Shown: positions 9,029 to 17,654, numbered from the stretch's first letter. The stretch: 64,000 nucleotides of DNA from Aureimonas altamirensis (GCF_001463885.1 NZ_BBWQ01000001.1:347157-411156); one strand, 5' to 3'. Notes: generated by a model from the sequence alone, not told the origin. A program made the numbers and translations.

Positions 9029-10372
9029 ATGAAAACCGACCGCATCCTCATTGTCGGCGGGGGCGCGAGTGGCGTCATCCTGGCAGCGCATCTTCTCAAG
9101 TGCGGTCCCGATACGCTCAACGTGGCGCTTGTCGAAAGACGGCCCAGCTTCGGCGCCGGCATCGCCTATTCCACCGACGAGCCCGACCATCTCCTGAACA
9201 CCCGTGCCAGCGGCATGAGCGCCTACCCGGACGATGCCGACCATTTCTGGCGCTGGCTGACTTCGGGCGACCGCGCCGAAGGCATCGACTGCAGCGATCC
9301 GTTCTGCTTCGTCCCGCGCCGCCTTTACCGCGCCTATCTCGAAGATATTCTCGGTGCGGCCGAAGGCCGGCTGCAGTTGATCGAGGGCGAATGTACCGCC
9401 CTTACCGAACTGCGCGGCGGCGTGGCCGTGGCCCTGAAGGACGGGCGCACCGAACTTGCCGACCGCGTCGTGCTGGCAACCGGCCATGCCGAGCCAAGGC
9501 CGGAGCCCGGCTCGGGAGTTGTCGGGCCATGGCTGGCGCTGTCCGAACTCGGACTTGCCGAGGATGACGACGTCGCCATCATCGGTACAGGCCTCTCCAT
9601 GGTCGACAATGTCGCGCAACTGCGTCGCAGCGGCCATCGCGGCCGTATCACCGCTGTTTCCCGGCGCGGCCTGCTGCCGCATGTGCATACAAGGCATGCC
9701 ACGCCGTTTCTGCTGGATGCCGCAGACATCCCCTTCGGTACCAGCCCCACCTACCTGCTGCGCTGGCTGCGGCAGGCGGCCGAATGGCATGCGGGGCGCG
9801 GCGGCGACTGGCGCGATCTGATCGACGCGGTGCGCCCGCATACCCAGGCCCTTTGGCAATCGATGAGCCTGGAAGCGCGGGCGCGCTTCCTGCGTCACGC
9901 CCGAACCTTCTGGGAGGTGCACCGCCATCGCATGGCGCCGCAGGCGGCAAAGGCATTGCAGCAAGCCATGGATGACGGGCAGTTGAGCATCGTCGCCGGG
10001 CGGGTCGTCGATTGGCAGACCGAGGCGGGACGAACCCGGCTGACGGTGCGCCGGCGCGGCGGCGAAGAGATGGCCATCGATGTGCGGCGCGTGATCGACT
10101 GTACCGGCATCCTGCGGAACCCCATGTCGGGCGGCAACACACTGGCTGCCGAACTCGTCAGGACGGGGCTGGCCCGCGTGGACCCCCTGCGTATCGGCAT
10201 CGAGACCGACAGGACCGGGGCGGTCCTCGACGCGGAGGGCCGCGCATCGAGCCGCCTGTTCGGCGTCGGGCCGGTGACGCGGGCCTTGTTCTGGGAAGTC
10301 ACCGCCATACCCGACATCAGGGTTCAGTGCGCCGCGCTTGCGGCCAGGCTGACCGAGCGGCAAACGCGGTGA
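9029..10372 (+). CDS. FAD/NAD(P)-binding oxidoreductase-like protein (FAD_NAD_binding_9 type)
   Basis: Cytosolic flavoprotein-like protein (447 aa). The N-terminus has the dinucleotide-binding fingerprint ILIVGGGASGVILAAHLL (residues 5-22), followed by the family-specific FGAGIAYSTDEPDHLLNTRA segment. A second Rossmann signature, DVAIIGTGLSMVDNV, lies near residue 186. The start MKTDRILIV places the FAD motif right at the N-terminus, as normal, so I rejected the longer upstream start. Homologues are poorly characterised. Its place behind the sulfonate-type transporter and flavin monooxygenase suggests it serves the same oxidative pathway, perhaps as a second oxygenase or reductase; that is inference. 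Confidence 0.8.
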   Translation: MKTDRILIVGGGASGVILAAHLLKCGPDTLNVALVERRPSFGAGIAYSTDEPDHLLNTRASGMSAYPDDADHFWRWLTSGDRAEGIDCSDPFCFVPRRLYRAYLEDILGAAEGRLQLIEGECTALTELRGGVAVALKDGRTELADRVVLATGHAEPRPEPGSGVVGPWLALSELGLAEDDDVAIIGTGLSMVDNVAQLRRSGHRGRITAVSRRGLLPHVHTRHATPFLLDAADIPFGTSPTYLLRWLRQAAEWHAGRGGDWRDLIDAVRPHTQALWQSMSLEARARFLRHARTFWEVHRHRMAPQAAKALQQAMDDGQLSIVAGRVVDWQTEAGRTRLTVRRRGGEEMAIDVRRVIDCTGILRNPMSGGNTLAAELVRTGLARVDPLRIGIETDRTGAVLDAEGRASSRLFGVGPVTRALFWEVTAIPDIRVQCAALAARLTERQTR

Positions 10373-10467
10373 CCATGCACCAACTTTGATATGCCTTGCA
10401 TCGCCTACCTGCGCGGTGTGTAAACCTCTGGTGGATCATGATGGGATTCGCGAGGGGGCAGGGCACG

Positions 10468-11238
10468 ATGTTCGATCCGGCGATGTTCAGCCTTGTCGGC
10501 CGGCGCGCGGTGGTGACGGGTGGCGGGCGAGGGCTCGGCCGCGCCGTCGCACAGGCGCTCGGCCGGATGGGAGCCGAAGTCTGCCTGGCCGGCCGGGACC
10601 AGGCCGTGCTCGACGAGGCGGTCGCCGCCCTTCTAAAGGCCGGAGTGTCGGCACGCGCCCTTGTGATGGACGTTCGCGACACGGCCGGCGCACCAACCGC
10701 ATTGGCGGCGCTTAACGCCGAATGGCCAGTCGATATCCTGGTCAACAATGCCGGCATCGAAAATGTGCGCCCCTCGCTCGATGTCGACGCCGCCTTGTGG
10801 GACAGCATCCTGGATACCAACCTGAAGGGCAGCTTCTTCTGCGCGCAGGCGGTAGCGCGCTGCATGTCGGCGCGCGGCGTCGGCGGCGCGATCGTCAATC
10901 TCTGCTCTCTTACCTCCTTTGTCGGCGTACCGACGGCGGTTGCCTACGGCAGTTCCAAAGCCGGCCTGCTGGGAATGACGCGTGCCCTGGCTGCCGAATG
11001 GGCGCCCCTCGGCATCCGCGTCAACGCGATCGCGCCCGGCTATTTCCGCACCGACATGACAGAGGTGTTCTATGGCGACGAGGCCTGGGCAAAGCGCATG
11101 CTGGACCGCGTCCCGCAAGGTCGTTTCGGCCGTCTGGAAGATGTCGGTGGCGCCGTGGCCTTCCTATGCAGCAATGCCGCCGCCTACGTCACGGGCCAGT
11201 GCATCGCCATCGACGGAGGCTACCTGGCCTCCATCTGA
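10468..11238 (+). CDS. Short-chain dehydrogenase/reductase (SDR)
   Basis: Classical SDR of 256 aa that oxidises or reduces an alcohol/ketone with NAD(P). The cofactor motif TGGGRGLG is at residues 17-24, NNAG at 93-96, and the catalytic triad is Ser147 with Tyr160-GSS-Lys164. The C-terminal GYLASI with DGG before it is typical. GAGGGGG at 10452-10458 supports the ATG at 10468. It lies just upstream of a Pot-type ABC transporter operon that ends in an HpsN-like dehydrogenase. An SDR acting on C2 of a polyol sulfonate (as HpsO/HpsP do for dihydroxypropanesulfonate) would fit, but other polyols are equally possible from the sequence. Confidence 0.88.
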   Translation: MFDPAMFSLVGRRAVVTGGGRGLGRAVAQALGRMGAEVCLAGRDQAVLDEAVAALLKAGVSARALVMDVRDTAGAPTALAALNAEWPVDILVNNAGIENVRPSLDVDAALWDSILDTNLKGSFFCAQAVARCMSARGVGGAIVNLCSLTSFVGVPTAVAYGSSKAGLLGMTRALAAEWAPLGIRVNAIAPGYFRTDMTEVFYGDEAWAKRMLDRVPQGRFGRLEDVGGAVAFLCSNAAAYVTGQCIAIDGGYLASI

Positions 11239-11283
11239 TATGCATACTTTTTCGGCAGCAACTATTTCTGCCTAATTTCTGGA

Positions 11284-11313
11284 TTGACCGCCCCGCGGTC
11301 ATTTGTATAGACA
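11284..11313 (+). promoter_or_regulatory. Candidate sigma70 promoter with two overlapping operators
   Basis: TTGACC (11284-11289), a 16-base spacer and TATAGA (11306-11311) form a good promoter upstream of the Pot-type ABC operon. Inside it lies a perfect inverted repeat GACCGC-CCC-GCGGTC (11286-11300), and over the -10 a TGTATAGACA (11304-11313) resembling GntR/HutC-subfamily sites. No regulator gene is next to it, so the regulator is elsewhere. Promoter call is by eye only. Confidence 0.5.
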
Positions 11314-11359
11314 TATCCGAGGTAGCTTTGTCCCTCGGTGCAGGAAACGGGAGACGTCC

Positions 11360-12496
11360 ATGCCGTCGGCACCCAACAGGCAAGATGCCCGGCACCCCGG
11401 TGCGCAAGCCGCAGTATCCGTGCGCGGCGTCAGCATGGTGTATGACGGCGTCCACGCCGTACGGGACGCCGGCTTCGATCTTGCGGACGGCCGGTTCCTG
11501 ACTATCCTTGGCCCATCCGGATCCGGCAAGACGACGTTGCTGCGCATGATCGCAGGTTTCCAGCGGCCGACCACGGGTGAGATCTACATCAACGGCGCGC
11601 CCGTCAGCGCCGTGCCGCCGCATCGCCGCTCCATCGGCATGGTCTTCCAGAAGCTGGCGCTTTTTCCCCATATGACGGCGGCCGACAACGTTGCCTTTCC
11701 GCTGAAGATGCGCCGCTTCGATGCGCGGACGATACCGGACCGCGTCCGACGTTATCTCGATCTTGTGCAACTCGGTCCCTATGCCGACCGCCGCATCCAC
11801 CAGCTTTCGGGCGGCCAGCAGCAGCGTGTCGCCATTGCCCGGGCGCTGGTGTTCGAGCCCGATCTCCTGCTTCTGGACGAGCCGCTGGCGGCCCTGGACC
11901 GGAAGCTGCGCGAAGAGATGCAGCTCGAATTCCGGCGCATCCAGAAAGAGCTGGGGGTAACGACGATCAACGTGACCCACGACCAGCGCGAAGCGCTGGT
12001 GGTATCGGACGAGATCATCGTGATGGACAAGGGGACCATCCAGCAGAATGCGGCGCCGGTCGACACCTACCGCAAGCCGGCCAACGCCTTCGTCGCCGGG
12101 TTCATCGGCGTAACCAATTTCATGTCCGGGCCCGTGGCGACGGTCGAGGGCAGCGACATCTTCTTTTCCGTCGGCGGGCTGCCGCTTTCGGGGCGATGGG
12201 CCGGGCAAGGCAGCGCGCCGCGGCCAGGCGACACGGTCACCGGCGCTCTGCGTGCCGAGCAGATCCGCATCGGCGCGCATCTGGATGCGCTGCCCGACTG
12301 TCACAACCGCTGGTCGGGCACCGTCATGGACGTGATCTTCGAGGGGGAGCGGATCGTCTACGAAGTCGCAGCGGGCGAGGGCGGCCCGGTCTTGCGGGTC
12401 TTCGACCATGACCCTGCGACGCACCGCCAATTCGCGCCCGGGGACCCCATAGCAGTCGGGTGGAATGCGCCCGACCTGCTGATCTTCACCCACTGA
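11360..12496 (+). CDS. Pot-type ABC transporter ATP-binding protein (PotA-like)
   Basis: ATPase (378 aa) of a polyamine-type (opine/spermidine/iron family) importer. Walker A (GPSGSGKT), signature LSGGQQQR, Walker B (LLLLDEPLAALDR) and THDQ H-loop are all intact, and a TOBE-type C-terminal domain follows. I start at MPSAPNRQDA because GGGAGA sits about 8 bases upstream; this leaves a roughly 20-residue unstructured lead before the ATPase core. It is the first gene of a five-gene operon: ATPase, binding protein, two permeases, HisD-like dehydrogenase. The polyamine label is a family name; the dehydrogenase partners point to a polyol or hydroxysulfonate substrate. Confidence 0.92.
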   Translation: MPSAPNRQDARHPGAQAAVSVRGVSMVYDGVHAVRDAGFDLADGRFLTILGPSGSGKTTLLRMIAGFQRPTTGEIYINGAPVSAVPPHRRSIGMVFQKLALFPHMTAADNVAFPLKMRRFDARTIPDRVRRYLDLVQLGPYADRRIHQLSGGQQQRVAIARALVFEPDLLLLDEPLAALDRKLREEMQLEFRRIQKELGVTTINVTHDQREALVVSDEIIVMDKGTIQQNAAPVDTYRKPANAFVAGFIGVTNFMSGPVATVEGSDIFFSVGGLPLSGRWAGQGSAPRPGDTVTGALRAEQIRIGAHLDALPDCHNRWSGTVMDVIFEGERIVYEVAAGEGGPVLRVFDHDPATHRQFAPGDPIAVGWNAPDLLIFTH

Positions 12497-12529
12497 TGTA
12501 AACCTGCCGACCAGATGGAGACTTCGAGA

Positions 12530-13642
12530 ATGGCTCATAAGACGATTTCCCCCCTTGCGATGTCGCGGCGTCGCTTTCTGGCCGGAACGGCGGCGGTTGG
12601 CGGCCTTGCGGCCATCGGCGCGCCCATTGCCGCGTTTGCGCAGGCGGAGCCCGAGAAGCCAAGCGAGATCATCGTGCGGGCCTGGGGCGGCTCCTGGGTG
12701 GCGAGCCTGGATGAAGGCGTGTCCAAGCCCTTCACGCAGATGACCGGCATTGCCGTGCGCCATGACCTGACGGAGGACAACGAGATCCAGCCGAAGGTCT
12801 GGGCGGCGGTGGCGCAGGGCCGGGTGCCGCCGATCCACGTCAACTGGGACACCACGACCAACGCCACCAAGTCGGCGCTGCGGGGCGTGACCGAAGATCT
12901 GTCCGACCTGCCCAACCTTGCCGAGACGACCGAACTGGCCAAGCCGGTGGGCCTCGAAGGCGTGCCCATCGTCAACACCTACGGATATGTCTACGTGCTG
13001 GCCTATCGCCCGGAAGCTTTCCCGGACGGGCCGCCGACCTCGCTTCAGGTGTTGCTGGAGCCGCGCTTCAAGGGCCGCATCGCCCTTTACAACGACGGTA
13101 TCGGCTTCCACTTCCCGGCGCAGGTGGCGGGCGGCGGCAAGCTGGAGGACATCCCCGACAACATGGACGCCGCCTGGGCCTTCATCACCAAGGTCAAGGA
13201 CCAGCAACCGCTGTTGGGCGAAGACCCGGATTTCACCAACTGGTTCCAGAACGGCGAGATCGACCTGGCGGTGACGATCTCCACCAACGCCCGCGAAGCC
13301 CAGAAGAACGGCATCGATATCGAATGGGTGGTGCCGATGGAGGGCGCCAAGTTCGAGACGGATGGCCTGTGGATTCCCAAGGGTCTGCCCGAGAACGAAC
13401 TGTACTGGGCAAAGCAGTATATCAATTTCGCCATTTCCAAGGATGCCCAGCAGGTCTGGCTCAACGGCCTCGGCCTGCCCGGTGTCGTGCCCGGCCTGAC
13501 GCCACCGGAGGGCCTGGCGGGCGATCCGTCCTATCCGACCAAGCCGGAGGATTTCGAGCATCTGATCCGCATACCGACAGCGGTGCAGGTGGCGCATGAA
13601 AGCGACTGGTTCGCCCGGTTCAAGACGATCATGCAGGGCTGA
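12530..13642 (+). CDS. Pot-type ABC transporter substrate-binding protein, Tat-exported
   Basis: Periplasmic binding protein (370 aa) of the PotD-like class. It carries a twin-arginine signal (SRRRFLAGTAAVGGLAA) with a likely cleavage after AFAQA, so it is exported folded. The mature part begins EIIVRAWGGSWVASLDEGVS, the usual first strand of the family. The ATG at 12530 is preferred because GGAGA lies about 10 bases upstream; an in-frame ATG 15 bases earlier lacks this. The last bases overlap the first permease (TGATG). The ligand is probably what the downstream dehydrogenase oxidises rather than a polyamine. Confidence 0.9.
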   Translation: MAHKTISPLAMSRRRFLAGTAAVGGLAAIGAPIAAFAQAEPEKPSEIIVRAWGGSWVASLDEGVSKPFTQMTGIAVRHDLTEDNEIQPKVWAAVAQGRVPPIHVNWDTTTNATKSALRGVTEDLSDLPNLAETTELAKPVGLEGVPIVNTYGYVYVLAYRPEAFPDGPPTSLQVLLEPRFKGRIALYNDGIGFHFPAQVAGGGKLEDIPDNMDAAWAFITKVKDQQPLLGEDPDFTNWFQNGEIDLAVTISTNAREAQKNGIDIEWVVPMEGAKFETDGLWIPKGLPENELYWAKQYINFAISKDAQQVWLNGLGLPGVVPGLTPPEGLAGDPSYPTKPEDFEHLIRIPTAVQVAHESDWFARFKTIMQG

Positions 13643-14580
13643 TGGCCAACGCCGCCTATCCCCTCCGCTGGCGCGTGATGGACGCGCTGGAAGCCACCCT
13701 CGCGGCCGTGTGGCCGCGGGGGCTGGACCGTGCCGTGCCGTGGCTGATGCTGCTGCCGGCGATCCTTCTGGTCATGCTTCTGGCCCTGGGGCTGGTGCAG
13801 ATCGGCGATGCCAGCCTGCGCGTGCTGGACAGGGCTACGTTTTTGCCGTCCGAAACTCTGACGGGCGAGAATTATGGCCGCATCTTCACGACCGGACTCT
13901 ATTGGACGGTGCTGTGGCGCAGCCTGCTGGCGTCGGTCATCGTCACGTGCATCTGCCTCGTCTTCGCCTTGCCCTATGCCTACCTGATGGTGCGCACGCC
14001 GTCCGCGACCCTGCGGAAGATCTTGCTGATCGCGCTTTTCCTGCCGTTCTTCATCGGGCAGGTAGTCCGCGCCTATGGCTGGCTCATCATTCTCGGCAAC
14101 CAGGGCATCGTCAACGAGGTCATGGGGCTGGTGGGCGTGCCGCCGATGCGGCTGCTTTACAACTATCCGGCCGTCATCTTCGGTCTCGTCCAGTACATGT
14201 TGCCCTTCGCGGTGCTGATGCTGTCGCCGGCGCTGACCGCCATCCCGGAAGAGGTGGAGGCAGCAGCCAGCTCGCTTGGGGCCAACTGGTGGCGCACCCT
14301 CGTCCATGTCGTGCTGCCGATGGCACGGCCGGGCCTGATCGGCGCCGGCCTTGTGGTCATGACGCTGACGCTGACCGATTTCGCCATGCCTGCCATACTG
14401 GGCGGAGGTTCGCAGGACTTCATCGCGAATGCCATTTACGACCAGTTCTTCCGCACCTCCGACCAGGGGATGGGGGCGGCGTTGACGCTTGTCCTGGTCG
14501 GGGTCGGCTCGCTGGCGGTGGGGCTTGTCTTCACGTTGTTCGGCGCAGGCACGCTGGCCATGGGGCGGGAGCGAAAATGA
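13642..14580 (+). CDS. Pot-type ABC transporter permease (PotB-like)
   Basis: Inner-membrane permease (312 aa) with six predicted helices; the EAA loop is VEAAASSLGANWWRTLVHVVLP. A cytosolic N-terminal stretch of about 30 residues precedes the first helix (VPWLMLLPAILLVMLLALGL). The ATG overlaps the stop of the binding protein and the gene overlaps the next permease by ATGA, giving tight translational coupling across the transporter. It pairs with the PotC-like permease to form the heterodimeric channel. Confidence 0.92.
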   Translation: MANAAYPLRWRVMDALEATLAAVWPRGLDRAVPWLMLLPAILLVMLLALGLVQIGDASLRVLDRATFLPSETLTGENYGRIFTTGLYWTVLWRSLLASVIVTCICLVFALPYAYLMVRTPSATLRKILLIALFLPFFIGQVVRAYGWLIILGNQGIVNEVMGLVGVPPMRLLYNYPAVIFGLVQYMLPFAVLMLSPALTAIPEEVEAAASSLGANWWRTLVHVVLPMARPGLIGAGLVVMTLTLTDFAMPAILGGGSQDFIANAIYDQFFRTSDQGMGAALTLVLVGVGSLAVGLVFTLFGAGTLAMGRERK

Positions 14581-15377
14581 CCCAGCCCCTGTCCAAGACC
14601 GTCGTCATCTGGACGATGGTGGCGTTTGTGCTTGTCGTACTGTCCGCGCCGACGATCGTCGTCCTGGGGGCGTCGTTCACCTCGGGCAAGATCGTCGCGT
14701 TTCCACCGGATGGGTTTTCGCTGCAGTGGTATCGGCAGATCGCCGCGGCCAGCGACCTGCGCAACGCCTTCTTCCGATCGCTGAAAGTGGCGGCTGTGTG
14801 CACGCTGATCGCGATCCCGGCGGGGACGCTGGCCGGCATTGCCCTTGCCAAATATGCGATCCGCTTCGAAAAGACGCTTCAGATCTATCTGCTGCTGCCC
14901 TTCACCATCCCGCTCATCGGCTCCGGCATCGGGCTAATGCTGCTGTTCGGGCAATGGGGCATGCTCGGACAGATCTGGCCCATCGGCCTTGCCTGCTGCG
15001 TCATCAACCTGCCTTTCATGATATGGGCCGTCACTGCCAGCGCCTCCGGCCTCGACCCGGACCTGGAGCTGGCGGCGGCCAATTGCGGGGCGCGGCCCCT
15101 GGCGGTCTTCTTTCACGTTACGCTTCCGGCGGTGATGCCCGGCGTCATCAGCGGCGCGCTTCTGATGTTCATTCTCGCGCTCAACGAGTTCCTCGTCAGC
15201 CTTTTGTTGACCGACGCGCGAACGGTGACGCTGCCGGTGCAGATCTACAATTCCATCCGCTCGATCATCACCCCGGATCTCGCGGCGGTGTCCGTCGTCT
15301 TCATCGTTTGCGCCGCGCTGGCGATCGCGCTGCTCGACCGGCTGGTCGGGCTAGACATCTTTCTGAAGTCCAAGTGA
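14577..15377 (+). CDS. Pot-type ABC transporter permease (PotC-like)
   Basis: Second inner-membrane permease (266 aa) of the importer. It starts at the ATG overlapping the previous stop (MTQPLSKTVVIWTMVAFVLV); the reading frame is open further upstream but the overlap and the hydrophobic start make this ATG right. Six helices and a PotC-type coupling loop (LELAAANCGARPLAVFFHVTLP) are visible. The HisD-like gene begins 15 bases downstream, so transporter and enzyme share an operon. Confidence 0.92.
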   Translation: MTQPLSKTVVIWTMVAFVLVVLSAPTIVVLGASFTSGKIVAFPPDGFSLQWYRQIAAASDLRNAFFRSLKVAAVCTLIAIPAGTLAGIALAKYAIRFEKTLQIYLLLPFTIPLIGSGIGLMLLFGQWGMLGQIWPIGLACCVINLPFMIWAVTASASGLDPDLELAAANCGARPLAVFFHVTLPAVMPGVISGALLMFILALNEFLVSLLLTDARTVTLPVQIYNSIRSIITPDLAAVSVVFIVCAALAIALLDRLVGLDIFLKSK

Positions 15378-15392
15378 CAGGATCTGCCTGCA

Positions 15393-16715
15393 ATGTCCGA
15401 TGTTTCGTTCCACGACTACGCCGCCCTCCCATCCGACGCCCGCGCCCGGCTGATGAAGCGCTCCGAGGCCGATCTTTCCGCGATCATCGACAAGGTGCGC
15501 CCCATCATCGAGGCGGTGCGCACCGAAGGTGACGGGGCTCTGGTGCGCTTCGGGCGCGATTTCGACCGTGCCGAGGGGCTGAATGCCGATGGGCTGAAAG
15601 TGTCCGAGGCGGAATTCGATGCCGCCTTCGCCGCCGTGGACGCGGCGGTCGTGGACGCCATCCGCTTCGGCATCGACAATATCCGCAGCTTCCACGAGGA
15701 GCAGAAGCCGGAAACCATGTGGATGAAGGAGATCCGGCCGGGTGCCTTCGCAGGAGACCGGTTCACCCCCATTCGCTCGGTGGCGCTGTATGTGCCGCGT
15801 GGCAAGGGATCCTTCCCATCGGTGACGATGATGACGGCGGTGCCGGCCGTGGTTGCGGGCGTGCCGGACCTTGCCATCGTCACGCCGCCGGCGCCCGACG
15901 GCGGCGTCGATGCGGCGACGCTGGTGGCGGCGCGGCTTGCCGGGGTGGAGACGGTCTACAAGGTGGGTGGTGCGCAGGCGGTGGCGGCCGTCGCCTTCGG
16001 GACCGAAACGGTCAAACCCGCCTTGAAGATCGTTGGACCCGGAAGCCCCTGGGTGGTGGCGGCAAAGCGGCTGCTGGCCGGCACCCTGGATACCGGGCTG
16101 CCTGCCGGCCCATCCGAAGCCATCATCTTCGCCGACGACACGGTGCATGGCGGCCTTGCGGCGCTGGACCTGCTGATCGAGGCGGAGCATGGGCCGGATT
16201 CCTCGGCCTATCTCGTCACCCACAGCCGCCGCGTTGCCGATGAAGCCCTTGCCGCCCTTCCGGACTTGTGGGCGCGGATGAGCGCGCAGCGCGTGGCGTT
16301 CTCACGCGCGGTGCTGACGGGCTCGACGGGGGGCATCGTGCTGACCGGGTCGGTGGAAGAAAGCTACGACTTCGTCAACGCCTATGCCCCCGAGCATCTG
16401 GAGATATTGTCGAAGGAGCCCTACGACCATCTGGGCCGGATCACCGAGGCATCGGAGATACTTCTGGGGCAGCATACGCCGTGCAGCATCGCCAATTTCG
16501 GCCTTGGGCCGAACGCCGTGCTTCCCACCAGCCGCTGGGCCCGCACTTACGGGCCATTGTCGGTCACCGATTTCGTCAAGCGCAGCTCTGTCGGCTACGT
16601 GACCGCAGCGGGTTTCCCGCTGCTGGCGCAACACGCGCATACATTGGCGCTGTACGAGGGCTTCTCCTCCCATGCGCTGGCCGTCTCGCCGCTTCGCCAG
16701 GAGTTCATTCGATAA
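15393..16715 (+). CDS. Histidinol-dehydrogenase-like enzyme, probably HpsN-type sulfopropanediol or related polyol dehydrogenase
   Basis: Zn/NAD-dependent four-electron dehydrogenase family, 440 aa. The catalytic Glu-His pair of HisD is present as E334-H335 (YAPEHLEI). At the positions of the HisD zinc ligands Gln-His-Asp-His I read E263, H266, N368 and H427, with the same spacing, so two ligands differ from histidinol dehydrogenase. Substrate residues of the biosynthetic enzyme are also diverged, and no his genes are nearby. HpsN, which oxidises (R)-dihydroxypropanesulfonate through the aldehyde to sulfolactate, belongs to this family and fits the context: an SDR, a dedicated ABC importer and a sulfonate transporter next door. 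A different 1,2-diol substrate remains possible. Confidence 0.8.
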   Translation: MSDVSFHDYAALPSDARARLMKRSEADLSAIIDKVRPIIEAVRTEGDGALVRFGRDFDRAEGLNADGLKVSEAEFDAAFAAVDAAVVDAIRFGIDNIRSFHEEQKPETMWMKEIRPGAFAGDRFTPIRSVALYVPRGKGSFPSVTMMTAVPAVVAGVPDLAIVTPPAPDGGVDAATLVAARLAGVETVYKVGGAQAVAAVAFGTETVKPALKIVGPGSPWVVAAKRLLAGTLDTGLPAGPSEAIIFADDTVHGGLAALDLLIEAEHGPDSSAYLVTHSRRVADEALAALPDLWARMSAQRVAFSRAVLTGSTGGIVLTGSVEESYDFVNAYAPEHLEILSKEPYDHLGRITEASEILLGQHTPCSIANFGLGPNAVLPTSRWARTYGPLSVTDFVKRSSVGYVTAAGFPLLAQHAHTLALYEGFSSHALAVSPLRQEFIR

Positions 16716-16726
16716 AAGAATGCAAT

Positions 16727-16757
16727 AAAGGCCCGTCGCGGCGTGCGGCGGGCCTTT
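16727..16757. terminator. Rho-independent hairpin, bidirectional
   Basis: AAAGGCCCG (16727-16735) pairs with CGGGCCTTT (16749-16757), with extra G-C pairs inside. The A and T flanks suit both strands, so it can end the HisD-like operon and the convergent CsbD-like gene. Confidence 0.8.
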
Positions 16758-16775
16758 GCCTTGGCTTTCGATTTA

Positions 16776-17117
16776 TCAGCCGCGATCGCGCATCGTGATG
16801 CCGATGGCAAAGCCGATAAGGCCGGCAACCAGCAGCGCCGACAGGGGACGGTCCTGAACCTGGCGCCGAACGACCTTCTGGCCTTCATGCGCGTAAGCGC
16901 CGGCGTTCTCGTAGATGTCCGATGCATAACGCGAGGCTTCGTCGGCCGCGTCGCGGACGGCGTCGCGGCCCTGTCCGTACAGGTTCTGCGCCTTGCCCTC
17001 GGTCTCGCGTACGCGGCCTTCGGCCGACTGGCGGTCCGATCCGACTGCATCGCCGAACGCGCCCTGAACCTTGCCGCCGAATTCCTTCGCGGCGCCTTCG
17101 AACCGGTTCTTGTCCAT
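16776..17117 (-). CDS. CsbD-family stress protein with C-terminal membrane helix
   Basis: Small protein (113 aa). The N-terminal half (MDKNRFEGAAKEFGGKVQGA to about residue 50) is a CsbD-like domain, a family linked to general stress. The middle is a charged helix (DAADEASRYASDIYENAGAY) and the C-terminus ends in one hydrophobic helix, LSALLVAGLIGFAIGITMRDRG, as in ElaB/YqjD-type membrane-anchored proteins. The ATG at 17117 has AGGAGA upstream. It is monocistronic and divergent from the host-attachment-family gene. Function is unknown beyond a likely stress role. Confidence 0.8.
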   Translation of the reverse strand: MDKNRFEGAAKEFGGKVQGAFGDAVGSDRQSAEGRVRETEGKAQNLYGQGRDAVRDAADEASRYASDIYENAGAYAHEGQKVVRRQVQDRPLSALLVAGLIGFAIGITMRDRG

Positions 17118-17249
17118 TTTCGGTTTTCTCCTGCCGTAAGCATCGAACACTTCGATGTGCCCCTATAAGGCCGCAAACGGCATTTGGTTCATTTTGGGAG
17201 CGTTCTGGACGTCAACGCGTTTCTGCCTTGTCCAAGGATGGAGATAAGA

Positions 17250-17654
17250 ATGCGGATTCCCAAAGACACGATGGTCGCTGTGGTCGACGGAGCGAAGTTG
17301 AGCTTGTTTCAGAATACGGGGGACGAGCAGAACCCCAAGCTGAAGCCGGTGACCATCGGCGACATCGATACCGACAACAAGAGCGGTGGTGTCGGACATG
17401 CCAGCAGTTCGGCAAACCCGGATGACAATACGCAGGACGAAGACGGCTTCGTGGCCGGGGTGGTTGCCGAGCTGAACAACAGGGCCGTGACAGGCAAGCT
17501 GAAGAGCCTTGTCATCATCGCTGCCCCCCGCGCGCTGGGCGAAATGCGCAAGCATTATCACGCCAAGCTCAAGGACGCGCTGGTCGGCGAATTGTCCAAG
17601 GACCTGACCGGCCAGACGAGCGACGACATACTCAAGGCGATCGAAGCGGGCTGA
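17250..17654 (+). CDS. Host-attachment-family protein (PF10116-like)
   Basis: Cytosolic protein of 134 aa of the family named for a gene needed for attachment to host cells in Agrobacterium-type bacteria. Recognisable segments are the N-terminal MVAVVDGAKLSLFQN, the Asp-rich middle (SSSANPDDNTQDEDGF) and the conserved AAPRALGEMRKHYHAKL helix. The start MRIPKDT is preceded by GGAGATAAG. The molecular function is not established; the family name should not be read as proof of host association. It is monocistronic with an own short leader. Confidence 0.8.
   Translation: MRIPKDTMVAVVDGAKLSLFQNTGDEQNPKLKPVTIGDIDTDNKSGGVGHASSSANPDDNTQDEDGFVAGVVAELNNRAVTGKLKSLVIIAAPRALGEMRKHYHAKLKDALVGELSKDLTGQTSDDILKAIEAG

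Noticed and set aside
11189..13597. An 802-codon minus-strand frame opposite the Pot-type ATPase and binding protein
   Set aside because: Shadow of two clear ABC genes; no homology and no ribosome site.
15393..16715. Calling this gene hisD of histidine biosynthesis
   Set aside because: Zinc-site residues differ, no his genes are nearby, and the operon is a transporter operon.
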